The notes under the pieces were generated by a model. The model was not told the DNA's origin. It did no database searches and saw only the letters and a program-made list of their open reading frames with translations. A stretch of 64,000 bases of DNA from JAVJUV01 sp047314965 (GTDB lineage: Bacteria > Pseudomonadota > Alphaproteobacteria > Rhodobacterales > Rhodobacteraceae), in the NCBI RefSeq assembly GCF_047314965.1, contig NZ_JBLBVK010000041.1, positions 72,361-136,360 on the forward strand, given 5' to 3'. The position numbers were made by a program, and so were the translations under genes. Shown one piece after another: positions 15,617 to 22,867 of the stretch (positions are counted from its first letter, which is position 1; each line of letters starts with the position of its first letter).

Positions 15617-16855
15617 ATGAAAGACCGCACTGCCCTTGTCACGCCGATCCTTCTGGCGGCGTGCCTGATCATCACAGTCAATTTCGCGATCCGCGGCGCG
15701 TTCGGAGTTTTCCAGATTCCGATCGCCGAGGAATTCGGCTGGCCGCGTGCGGAGTTCTCGATGGCGATCGCGATCCAGAACCTGTTCTGGGGCATCGGGC
15801 AGCCGATCTTCGGGGCGATTGCCGAGAAGATCGGGGACAGGAAAGCGATCTTTTTCGGAGCGGTTCTTTATGCCGCCGGCCTGGTGCTGTCTGCTTTCGC
15901 GACGACGCCTTTCGCGATCCAGAGCCTTGAGGTTCTGGTCGGTCTGGGCATCGCGGGTACCGGCTTTGGCGTGATCCTGGCCATCGTGGCGCGGTCCGCC
16001 TCGGACGAGCACCGCTCGATGGCGCTGGCGATGACGACGGCGGCGGGATCCCTGGGGCAGGTGTTCGGCGCGCCTCTGGCCGAGTGGATGCTGTCGTTCC
16101 TGCCGTGGCAGACCGTCTTCCTGGTGTTCGCGGCTGCGATCCTTGGCGTTCTCTTCGCGCTTCCCTTCATGCGTGCGCCGGTTCTGAGCAAGACCGAGAT
16201 CGAAGAGAGCATGGGAACCGTCCTGTCGCGCGCGTTCCGCGATCCGTCCTATGCGATGATCTTCATGGGCTTCTTTTCCTGCGGCTACCAGCTGGGCTTC
16301 ATCGTGGCGCATTTCCCCGCGCTCGTGACCGAGATGTGCGGGCCGATACTGCCGGGCAGTACGCTGCATGCGCTGGGCGTCACGACGACCTCCGCGCTGG
16401 GCGCGGTCGCGATCTCGGTGATCGGGCTGGCCAATATCGTCGGCACGCTGATGGCCGGGTGGCTGGGGCAGCGCTATCCGAAGAAGTACCTGCTGGCGAG
16501 CATCTATGCTGCGCGGACGATCATCGGTGCGGTTTTCATCCTGAGCCCGATCACGCCGATGTCGGTGATCCTGTTCTCGGTCTTCATGGGATCGCTCTGG
16601 CTGGCGACCGTGCCTCTGACCAGCGGGTTGGTCGGCTATCTCTTCGGTCTGAGGTACATGGGAACGCTTTACGGTTTCGTGTTCCTCAGCCACCAGCTGG
16701 GCAGTTTCCTTGGCATCTGGCTGGGCGGGCGGCTTTATGATGCGACCGGAGACTATACGCTGGTCTGGTGGCTTGGTCTTGCGGTCGGCGCCTTCAGTGC
16801 GCTGGTGCATCTGCCGATCCGCGAGGAAAAGCGCGGGCTGCCGCAGGCGGCCTAA
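15617..16855 (+). CDS. MFS transporter, probable sugar-acid/carboxylate porter
   Basis: A 412-aa 12-helix major facilitator. Loop motifs 'GAIAEKIGDRKAIFFG' (motif A between TM2 and TM3) and 'GWLGQRYPKKYLLA' are present; 'NFAIRGAFGVFQIPIAEEFG' resembles the oxalate/formate-antiporter-like group. Its position beside the threonate operon and a GntR regulator makes uptake of threonate/erythronate plausible, but no residue proves specificity. Its stop overlaps the stop of the convergent hydrolase by 4 nt. Confidence 0.87.
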   Translation: MKDRTALVTPILLAACLIITVNFAIRGAFGVFQIPIAEEFGWPRAEFSMAIAIQNLFWGIGQPIFGAIAEKIGDRKAIFFGAVLYAAGLVLSAFATTPFAIQSLEVLVGLGIAGTGFGVILAIVARSASDEHRSMALAMTTAAGSLGQVFGAPLAEWMLSFLPWQTVFLVFAAAILGVLFALPFMRAPVLSKTEIEESMGTVLSRAFRDPSYAMIFMGFFSCGYQLGFIVAHFPALVTEMCGPILPGSTLHALGVTTTSALGAVAISVIGLANIVGTLMAGWLGQRYPKKYLLASIYAARTIIGAVFILSPITPMSVILFSVFMGSLWLATVPLTSGLVGYLFGLRYMGTLYGFVFLSHQLGSFLGIWLGGRLYDATGDYTLVWWLGLAVGAFSALVHLPIREEKRGLPQAA

Positions 16856-17766
16856 CGGTCCGAGAGAAACTTACGCAGGGCTTCGGCAATCTGCGCGGGG
16901 TGTGTCTGAAGAAGGACGTGTCCGGCACCGGGGATCTGCACATGGTGCGCGTCCGGGTTCAGTTCGGCCAGCCGGCCCATCGATGTCAGCGGAATGACCG
17001 GGTCTTCGGCACCCCAGATCGCCAGCACGGGCAGGCCTTCGCGCCCGAGCATCCGGTGATCGTTGTCGCATGTCTCGCGCAGGGCGTAGCGCCGCGAGGA
17101 CAGGAGAGCGGGCAGAAACCCCCGCATGCGGGTTTCGGAGGCCTGCCGGTCCTCCAGATCGGGGATGACGGTGGCGTTCGAGCGGTGCTCGACCAGTTCG
17201 CGCCGAAGCGCCATGCCGCCGAAGACGCGGGTCAGCCAGTCGCCCAGAACGGGGAGCGTCCAGATGCGTCCGGCAACGGTGTCGTAGACCGGTGTCAGTC
17301 CCGCGGGTGCGATCAGGACGAGTTCCGAGACCCTGGCCCGGTTCGCAGCGGCATAGGCGGTGGCGATGACGCCGCCCATGGAGTAGCCGACGAGGACAAA
17401 GGGCCTGTCGATCATCTGGTCCTTGATCAGGGCGTTCAGCTGCCGGATGAAGAAGGCCGATGTCTGCCGCGCATGCGTCCGGGCCGAAAAGCCGCGGCCA
17501 TAGAGATCATAGGTCAGGACGCGGTAGCCGAGCCCGCTCAGGCTGCGCTCGGTCGCGGCGAAAATGTACGAAGGTGTGGACAGGCCGTGGACGCAGATGG
17601 CGACCGGCCCGTCCTCCGGTCCGCTCCAGCGGTAATGGGTGGCGCCTCCGGGCAGGTCCGCGAACTTTCCTGGTGCGTCCTGTCGCCGGACCCTCCGGCG
17701 CATCGCCTCTGCCAGGAACGGCAGGGCGACAATCGCAAGGGCAACGAGAAGGACATACGTGGCCAA
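16852..17766 (-). CDS. membrane-anchored alpha/beta hydrolase
   Basis: A 304-aa α/β-hydrolase with an N-terminal anchor helix (YVLLVALAIVALPFLAEAM). The oxyanion 'ICVHGLSTPSY', the nucleophile elbow 'LVGYSMGGVIATAYA', the acid in 'IWGAEDPVIPL' and the final His in 'IPGAGHVLLQTHP' form a complete catalytic triad. The substrate is unknown; lipase/epoxide-hydrolase-type folds of this sort act on small esters. 15 nt downstream of a DMT permease gene on the same strand, so possibly cotranscribed. Confidence 0.88.
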   Translation of the reverse strand: MATYVLLVALAIVALPFLAEAMRRRVRRQDAPGKFADLPGGATHYRWSGPEDGPVAICVHGLSTPSYIFAATERSLSGLGYRVLTYDLYGRGFSARTHARQTSAFFIRQLNALIKDQMIDRPFVLVGYSMGGVIATAYAAANRARVSELVLIAPAGLTPVYDTVAGRIWTLPVLGDWLTRVFGGMALRRELVEHRSNATVIPDLEDRQASETRMRGFLPALLSSRRYALRETCDNDHRMLGREGLPVLAIWGAEDPVIPLTSMGRLAELNPDAHHVQIPGAGHVLLQTHPAQIAEALRKFLSDR

Positions 17767-17781
17767 GGTCGGGGCTCCGGA

Positions 17782-18756
17782 TCAGTACCGTTTGGGCTGG
17801 GTCGCCGCGCGCATGACGCGCCGGTGCGCAACCGCTTCGCGCCATACAAGTATCAGTCCTGACAGCATGATCAACGCGATGCCCGTCCAGGCCCAGATAT
17901 CCGGCCACTCGCCGAAGATGCTCAGACCCCAGAAAACGGCCAGCGGCATGGCGGCGTATTCGAACGGCGCAACATAGGCCGCCTCGGAGCGGCGGTAGGC
18001 CTGGCTGATGGTGAAACCGCCGAGCGAGGAGGTTATGCCGAGCAGGCCGATCAGCACGAGATCGAAGCCCGAGGGCCAGACCCAGGCACGGAGGAGGAAC
18101 TCCATCGACGGGTGGTCGAAAGTCTCGTACCGGCCGTCCCCAAGGAAAAGGCCAGCGGAACCGGCGAAGAAGAAGAACGTCACCTGGATGTAGAAGGCCA
18201 TTGCCGTGGCGTTCTCGGTGCCGCCGATCTTGCGGGTCAGGATGTGCAGGGTGGCATAGCCGAAGGCGGCCACCAGGGGCAGCAGGGCCGCCAGCTGGAA
18301 CGCCTCGGTGCCCGGGCGCAGGACGATCAGTACGCCAAGCATCCCCGCCGCGATGGCCGCCCAGCGTCGCGGGCCCACTGTTTCACCGAGAAAGATGACC
18401 GAAAAGACCGAGATTGCGAGCGGCGAAATGAAGAAGATCGCCACGGCCTCGGCCAGCGGCATGGCGGCAAGTCCGAGGAAAAAGCAGAAATTTGCGAAGA
18501 CCACGCAGGCGCCACGGGCGATATGGGTGCCAAGCCGGCGGGTCTTGAGCATCGACAGCGACCCGCCTGTCAGCGGAACCAGGACGGCGAGGATGAAAGC
18601 GAGACCGAAAAGGGTGCGGAAGAAGATGAGCTGGTAGAGCGGGTAGCCGCCGGACAGGAACTTGACCAGGACGTCGTTGGTCGAAAAGCACAGCACGGCA
18701 ACAAGCGCCCAGATGGCGCCGACCGGTGTCGAGCGTTCTGCATCCGTCAGTGTCAT
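17782..18756 (-). CDS. DMT superfamily (EamA) transporter
   Basis: A 324-aa inner-membrane protein with about ten helices and two EamA repeats ('ALVAVLCFSTNDVLVKFLSG', 'FVICISPLA'-type helices, 'APFEYAAMPLAVFWGLSIFG'). The C-terminal tail is basic (HRRVMRAATQPKRY). The RhaT/RarD-like architecture suggests a metabolite exporter; the substrate is unknown. It precedes the hydrolase gene on the minus strand and diverges from the LytTR gene. Confidence 0.87.
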   Translation of the reverse strand: MTLTDAERSTPVGAIWALVAVLCFSTNDVLVKFLSGGYPLYQLIFFRTLFGLAFILAVLVPLTGGSLSMLKTRRLGTHIARGACVVFANFCFFLGLAAMPLAEAVAIFFISPLAISVFSVIFLGETVGPRRWAAIAAGMLGVLIVLRPGTEAFQLAALLPLVAAFGYATLHILTRKIGGTENATAMAFYIQVTFFFFAGSAGLFLGDGRYETFDHPSMEFLLRAWVWPSGFDLVLIGLLGITSSLGGFTISQAYRRSEAAYVAPFEYAAMPLAVFWGLSIFGEWPDIWAWTGIALIMLSGLILVWREAVAHRRVMRAATQPKRY

Positions 18757-18872
18757 GGGGCGTGTGTCTCCGTCACCCTGTTACGCCGGGAAAACGCTCC
18801 AGTCCATGCATGTTGTACGCACCGCAGGGATGGACGGCTGGACAGGAGCCGGACGGCTCCTAAGACAGAGGC

Positions 18873-19661
18873 ATGGATACGGAACCGGACACAGCCAGAT
18901 CGGCGGCCTTGCCTTGGCGAATTTATCTGCTGTCCGCGTGGATGCTGCTGACCGCCTTGTTCTGGTTTCTTAACCCCGGCGCGACCGAGGGGTTCTCGTC
19001 AGGTGTCCGCCTGCTGTTCTGGGCGGTCCATGTGGGGTTGCCGCTCGCTCTCCTTCAGGCGGTGCAGGTCTTCCTATCATGGCTGCCTCGGGCGGCCTCT
19101 CTTGCTCCTGTTTGGCAGGTGGTGCTGGCGGGCATCATCGGCGGCGTGCTGTTCACGCCCGTCGGGCTTTTCCTTGATGGCGTTTTCCCCGATCCCGACG
19201 GAGGGCGGGTGCAGCCGATGCTGGGAGCGGTGATCTCCGAGCTGAGCAGCATCGTGCCTCCGGTCGTTCTGGTCTGGCTGGCCGTGAACGCGCCGCGGCT
19301 GGTGCAGCCGGGGCGCGTGCCGGAGTCGGCGGCACAGGAGAGAAGAGCCGAGTTCTGGAGCAAGGTTCCCGAAGGACTGGGCGACGATCTGGTCTCGGTT
19401 TCTGCCGAGCTGCATTACATACGCGTCCGCACCCCGCGCGGCGAAGCCCTTGTGCTCTATCCCTTCGGCAAGGCCGTCGAAGAGTTGGCCGGGGAGGGCG
19501 GGCTGCAGGTTCACAGGTCGCACTGGGTGAAGTTCGATCACGTGGGCGAGGTGATCCCGCGGAAGGAGCAGGCGGAAATCCGGCTCGACACGGGCCAGAC
19601 CCTGCCTGTCAGCCGGCGGTACAAGGCGGCATTCCTGCAAGCGCTGCAAAAGGCCAAGTGA
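18873..19661 (+). CDS. membrane-embedded LytTR family DNA-binding regulator
   Basis: A 262-aa protein with four predicted membrane helices in the first 150 residues ('IYLLSAWMLLTALFWFL', 'LLFWAVHVGLPLALLQAV', 'VVLAGIIGGVLFTPVGLFL', 'SIVPPVVLVWLAVNA') and a C-terminal LytTR domain at about 170-260 ('DDLVSVSAELHYIRVRT', 'GLQVHRSHWVKFDHVGEV', 'LDTGQTLPVSRRYKAAFLQ'). It lacks a receiver domain, so it would sense through the membrane part. LytTR proteins bind paired direct repeats about two helical turns apart; such a repeat lies directly after this gene and before an outer-membrane protein gene. Confidence 0.9.
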   Translation: MDTEPDTARSAALPWRIYLLSAWMLLTALFWFLNPGATEGFSSGVRLLFWAVHVGLPLALLQAVQVFLSWLPRAASLAPVWQVVLAGIIGGVLFTPVGLFLDGVFPDPDGGRVQPMLGAVISELSSIVPPVVLVWLAVNAPRLVQPGRVPESAAQERRAEFWSKVPEGLGDDLVSVSAELHYIRVRTPRGEALVLYPFGKAVEELAGEGGLQVHRSHWVKFDHVGEVIPRKEQAEIRLDTGQTLPVSRRYKAAFLQALQKAK

Positions 19662-19663
19662 CG

Positions 19664-19701
19664 GCTCGTCGCTCGTGCATGAACGCTCGTCGCTCGTGCA
19701 T
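19664..19701. promoter_or_regulatory. 21-bp-period direct repeat, candidate LytTR operator
   Basis: GCTCGTCGCTCGTGCAT occurs exactly twice, at 19664-19680 and 19685-19701, a period of 21 bp (two helical turns). Each unit contains its own internal repeat (GCTCGTC/GCTCGTG). It starts 2 nt after the LytTR gene stop and ends 68 nt before the OMP gene start. Paired direct repeats spaced two turns apart are how LytTR regulators recognise DNA. Confidence 0.65.
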
Positions 19702-19768
19702 TCCGTGTTGCCGGACGTTCGGGGCGGCCGAGATGCCTGTCATGGTTTCTCTCGACAAAGGACGTCAC

Positions 19769-20398
19769 ATGACCTTCAAGACTACGTTTCAAGCTGCCGG
19801 GCTTGCCGGTTTGCTGTCGGCCGTTGCCTCCGGGGCGGCATGGGCCGAAGGGTTCTATCTCAAGGCTTATGGCGGGGCATCTGCGCTTTCGGACAGCGAC
19901 ATCACGATTTCAGGTTTGGGCACGGACAGCGGCGTCGGTTTCGGTTCCGGCACGATTGCGGGGGCTGCAGGAGGCTATGCGTATGGCGGCTGGCCGGTGT
20001 CCGCCGAACTGGAATGGACCTACCGCACAGGTGACAGCGATGCCGGGGCGACGGCCGGGGGCGATTTCGCGTCTACGGCGCTGATGCTGAACGGCGTCTG
20101 GAACCTGGGAAAGACAGGGCGCCTGACACCCTATGTGGGTGCCGGTGTCGGCGTCGTCACCGAGATCGACTTCGATGTTCCGGCGGGCGCTGCCGCGGGG
20201 GAATACAGCGACACCGGTATCTTCGCCTTCCAGGCGTTCGGCGGTGTGTCCTATGCGGTCACGGACCGCTTTTCGGCCTTCGGGGAGCTGCGCTACTTCG
20301 ATGCTGGTTCGGTTACACTGGCAGGTCCGGGCGGAGCCACGCTGAGTGCCGACTACAACACGCTCGACGTTCTGGCCGGCGTATCGTTCAGGTTCTGA
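19769..20398 (+). CDS. outer-membrane beta-barrel protein (OmpA/Opa-like, 8-stranded)
   Basis: A 209-aa exported barrel. The signal peptide ends ASGAAWA, followed by 'EGFYLKAYGGASALSDSD'. Alternating aromatic/aliphatic strands ('LTPYVGAGVGVVTEIDF', 'RFSAFGELRYFDAGS') run to a C-terminal Phe (GVSFRF), the BAM recognition signal. The start is ATG 19769 with AAAGGA upstream; the open frame back to 19658 covers the repeat region and is not coding. Likely the target of the LytTR regulator upstream. Its 3' end overlaps the convergent DUF188 gene by 11 nt. Confidence 0.88.
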   Translation: MTFKTTFQAAGLAGLLSAVASGAAWAEGFYLKAYGGASALSDSDITISGLGTDSGVGFGSGTIAGAAGGYAYGGWPVSAELEWTYRTGDSDAGATAGGDFASTALMLNGVWNLGKTGRLTPYVGAGVGVVTEIDFDVPAGAAAGEYSDTGIFAFQAFGGVSYAVTDRFSAFGELRYFDAGSVTLAGPGGATLSADYNTLDVLAGVSFRF

Positions 20399-20822
20399 GC
20401 GCGCGCTCGAGCGCATCGAGAAAACGCGAGCGGTCGGCTTTCGAGAAAGCCCGGCCGCCGCCTTGCCGGAACGGATCGGCGGCGCGGAGATCGGCGGCAA
20501 GATCGCGCATCGCCAGCACGTTGCCGATATTCGCCGCCGTCAGCGCCTCTCCGTTGGGCTTCAGGACTCTCGCGCCCGCCTCGACGCATTTCGCTGCAAG
20601 TGGGATGTCGTTCGTGATGACGACATCGCCGGGGCCCGCGTTCGACGCGATCCATTTGTCGGCCTCGTCCGCGCCCTCGGAAACGAACACGCTTTCGATC
20701 AGGGGATTGGGCGAGGGACGGATGCCGCCGTTCGAGACCATCTTGACGGTCACCTTGCGGCGGGTGGCCACGGTCTCGACCTCGGATTTGACCGGGCAGG
20801 CATCTGCATCGACATAGATCAT
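20388..20822 (-). CDS. YaiI/YqxD family protein (DUF188)
   Basis: A 144-aa PIN-like-fold protein ('MIYVDADACPVKSEVETVA', 'MVSNGGIRPSPNPLIESVFV', 'DVVITNDIPLAAKCVEAGA', 'VLKPNGEALTAANIGNVLA'). The conserved Asp residues resemble PIN nuclease acids, but no function is established. Convergent with the OMP gene, overlapping by 11 nt. Confidence 0.9.
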   Translation of the reverse strand: MIYVDADACPVKSEVETVATRRKVTVKMVSNGGIRPSPNPLIESVFVSEGADEADKWIASNAGPGDVVITNDIPLAAKCVEAGARVLKPNGEALTAANIGNVLAMRDLAADLRAADPFRQGGGRAFSKADRSRFLDALERALRT

Positions 20823-21002
20823 GGGGAGAGGGTGGCCTCGTTGGGACGCGGTGGCAAGAGACGGTGGGACCGAATGGCGGACGGAGCGGCCAATCGATGA
20901 CTCGGTTTGCGCGGCATCCGATGTTCTTCGGATCGCCAGTTTATAGGGTATTTTCTATCATGATACGAAAGCGTTGTCCTGGCCGGGAACAATAATCCGG
21001 CA

Positions 21003-21040
21003 GGTATCGAGGCGCATATTGCACCTCGATACCCCTTTTT
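21003..21040 (+). terminator. strong hairpin with T5 tract
   Basis: GGTATCGAGG (21003-21012) pairs perfectly with CCTCGATACC (21024-21033). The loop can extend the stem by GCA/TGC after one mismatch, and CCTTTTT follows. It sits 17 nt downstream of the stop of the minus-strand gene at 21058, so it may end that transcript, though the T-tract lies on the plus strand. No plus-strand gene precedes it closely. Confidence 0.55.
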
Positions 21041-21057
21041 CGCAACGCTGATGGGTT

Positions 21058-21636
21058 TCAGCTATCAGCGTGCTCACAGGTTACGTTCGGGTTGAACGGC
21101 ATCAGAACGCCCATCGGGTTTTCTCGGAACAGCCAGACGTGCTGATCATAGTGCGGCATGAAGCCATGGGCCTCATCGCCTGGCGTGTTCGGATCATCCG
21201 CCATATGATCCCACATACGACCGTTGAGCATCGGCGCTTCGCCCATTCCGGCTGCCTGCCAAGCGGCTTCGAACACAAGGTTCTCAACTGCAACGAGTTC
21301 GAGCGATCCGTCTGCCTGCGGTTCGTAGATCAGGATCGAGGGTTGTGACCAATCGGTGTAGGTCGACTCGCCATTTACGCGCGGTTCGGTTCCCGTGATC
21401 TTGAGCATCGCCGGGTGAATGTAATGTATACCCATCGCGCCAAGTTCAGCGGGCAATCCCTCGCCCGCTGCAGAGACACAATGGTTGTCCGGTGTGATGT
21501 AGCCTTCCGCCAAGGCCACATTGATATCCTTGTATTTTTCGACGCTGGCGCGCATCGCTTCAAGATCGACTTCATCGGCCAGGACCGAAATCGGTGCCAA
21601 GGCAGCGAGCAGCGCCAGGATTGACGTCTTCTTCAT
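21058..21636 (-). CDS. exported protein of unknown function
   Basis: A 192-aa protein with a clear signal peptide (KKTSILALLAALAPISVLA) after ATG 21636, which has GGGAGGAAAA upstream; the ORF is open to 21678. The mature part has 'GYITPDNHCVSAAGEG', 'AMGIHYIHPAMLKITG', 'PSILIYEPQADGSLELVAVE' and a C-terminal 'HVWLFRENPMGVLMPFNP' and 'VTCEH'. The two Cys could form a disulfide, and the His/Trp-rich segments suggest metal or heme binding. I know this pattern only from uncharacterised proteins. Divergent from a small c-type cytochrome-like gene. Confidence 0.75.
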   Translation of the reverse strand: MKKTSILALLAALAPISVLADEVDLEAMRASVEKYKDINVALAEGYITPDNHCVSAAGEGLPAELGAMGIHYIHPAMLKITGTEPRVNGESTYTDWSQPSILIYEPQADGSLELVAVENLVFEAAWQAAGMGEAPMLNGRMWDHMADDPNTPGDEAHGFMPHYDQHVWLFRENPMGVLMPFNPNVTCEHADS

Positions 21637-21823
21637 TTTTTCCTCCCAAATGCCGAGTTTGGCGAGCATGAGACTCATATCGGCATTGCCATCTTATCAC
21701 GAAAACGAGAAATTTTCTTCGCTCTCAGACTTCGACCGGGAGATCGCCTATACTGAAAGAACCGTCGCGAGCCGCGGTCGAGGCCGCGAGGAGCAGGTTT
21801 GGAGGAACATCATCCGGGTAGGT

Positions 21824-22183
21824 TTGTCGTTCTTGATCGCCGCGCTTCTGACGCCGCTTGCTGCGCAATCCGAAGGCACGGACATTCCGGATTGGGCTGA
21901 AGTGAGCGCAATTCTCACAGAGCGATGTGTGATGTGTCACTCGGAGGTTGCAGGAGCTTCAAAGGGTCTCCGGCTGGACGACTATGAGGCCGCGCTTGCC
22001 GGAAGCGAGCGGGGTCCGGTCATGGTGCCCGGAGACGTATCGGGCAGTGAGTTGATCCGTCGATTGCGCGGTGAGAGCACGCCCCGCATGCCGTTTCTCA
22101 GCCGCCCGCTGCCGGACGACCAGATTGCCTTGATCGAAAGCTGGATAGCCGCCGGTATGCCCAATCGGAATGGCGCGCGGTAG
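21824..22183 (+). CDS. small exported c-type cytochrome-like protein (planctomycete cytochrome C domain)
   Basis: About 119 aa. After a hydrophobic leader (LSFLIAALLTPLAAQ) comes a heme-binding CVMCH in 'ILTERCVMCHSEVAGASKGL', then 'MVPGDVSGSELIRRL', 'RMPFLSRPLPDDQIALIESW' and 'AAGMP'. This is the PSCyt1-like domain that ends in a W-I-x-x-G motif. The start is uncertain: TTG 21824 is the only usual codon close to the leader, while GGAGG at 21801-21805 better fits an ATC at 21812. An ATG at 21668 would add an unlikely tail. Probably a periplasmic electron-transfer or sensing module. Confidence 0.7.
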   Translation: MSFLIAALLTPLAAQSEGTDIPDWAEVSAILTERCVMCHSEVAGASKGLRLDDYEAALAGSERGPVMVPGDVSGSELIRRLRGESTPRMPFLSRPLPDDQIALIESWIAAGMPNRNGAR

Positions 22184-22357
22184 CCCGCAGCCGAAGTTTG
22201 AAGATTGGTTCAGGAAAGCAGGGTGGCCGGGTCTCGACCTCGGATCTGATCGGGCAGGCATCGGTGTCGGCGCGCATCTTCGACGGCGGTAGTCACGAGA
22301 TAGTTCTTTCTTCAAGCGCCGCCCGCGCGTAGCGTTCACAGGAAATGGAGAAGTGAC

Positions 22358-22729
22358 ATGGCGGCACTCAGCCCGACTGATCTGATCAGGTTATTTTCAG
22401 AATGTTTTTCCGCAGGCGATATCGATGGCCTGATGGCGTTGTACGAAGAGGGCGCGGTATTTCCGAACCACCATGGAACGTACAAAGGGGCAGAGCAGAT
22501 CCGTCCTGTCCTGCAAGGCTATATCGACTCCGGTGCTGTCATTGAATTCGAAAGCCAGGTCGCTTTCGAGACCGGCGATATTGCCCTTGTCCAGAACGGG
22601 TGGACACTGACGACGGCAGGTGGTGACAAGGTCACGGGGGTGAGTGTCGAAGTCGCCAGAAAGCAATCGGACGGTACCTGGCTATACGTGATCGACAGTC
22701 CCGATGGAGCGGCTCTTCTCGGCCACTGA
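22358..22729 (+). CDS. SnoaL/NTF2-like domain protein
   Basis: A 123-aa single-domain cone-fold protein of the DUF4440/SnoaL kind ('LIRLFSECFSAGDIDGLMAL', 'YEEGAVFPNHHGTYKG', 'GDIALVQNGWTLT', 'GTWLYVIDSPDG'). Such proteins include isomerases and ketosteroid-like enzymes, but many have no known substrate. ATG preceded by GGAAATGGAGAAG. Stands alone between the cytochrome-like gene and the convergent regulator. Confidence 0.82.
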   Translation: MAALSPTDLIRLFSECFSAGDIDGLMALYEEGAVFPNHHGTYKGAEQIRPVLQGYIDSGAVIEFESQVAFETGDIALVQNGWTLTTAGGDKVTGVSVEVARKQSDGTWLYVIDSPDGAALLGH

Positions 22730-22867
22730 ACTTGCCCTGTTACCCGGTGAAGAAGGCTTGAAAAGACCCGATGCGGGCGTCCACGCGCCACCCCTGGCGC
22801 GCGAAAGAGGATAGACGCCTGCCCGCGCCTCCACTTTGGGCATCAGCATCCTCGCGCTCACACTCGA

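Noticed and set aside
14300..16810. 836-codon minus-strand open frame
   Set aside because: It lies opposite otnI, the GntR gene and the MFS gene. Its product is rich in His, Arg and Gln without any domain, typical of antisense frames in GC-rich DNA.
21668..21823. ATG 21668 as start of the mini-cytochrome
   Set aside because: It would place about 50 polar residues before the signal peptide and run through the promoter region of the divergent gene.
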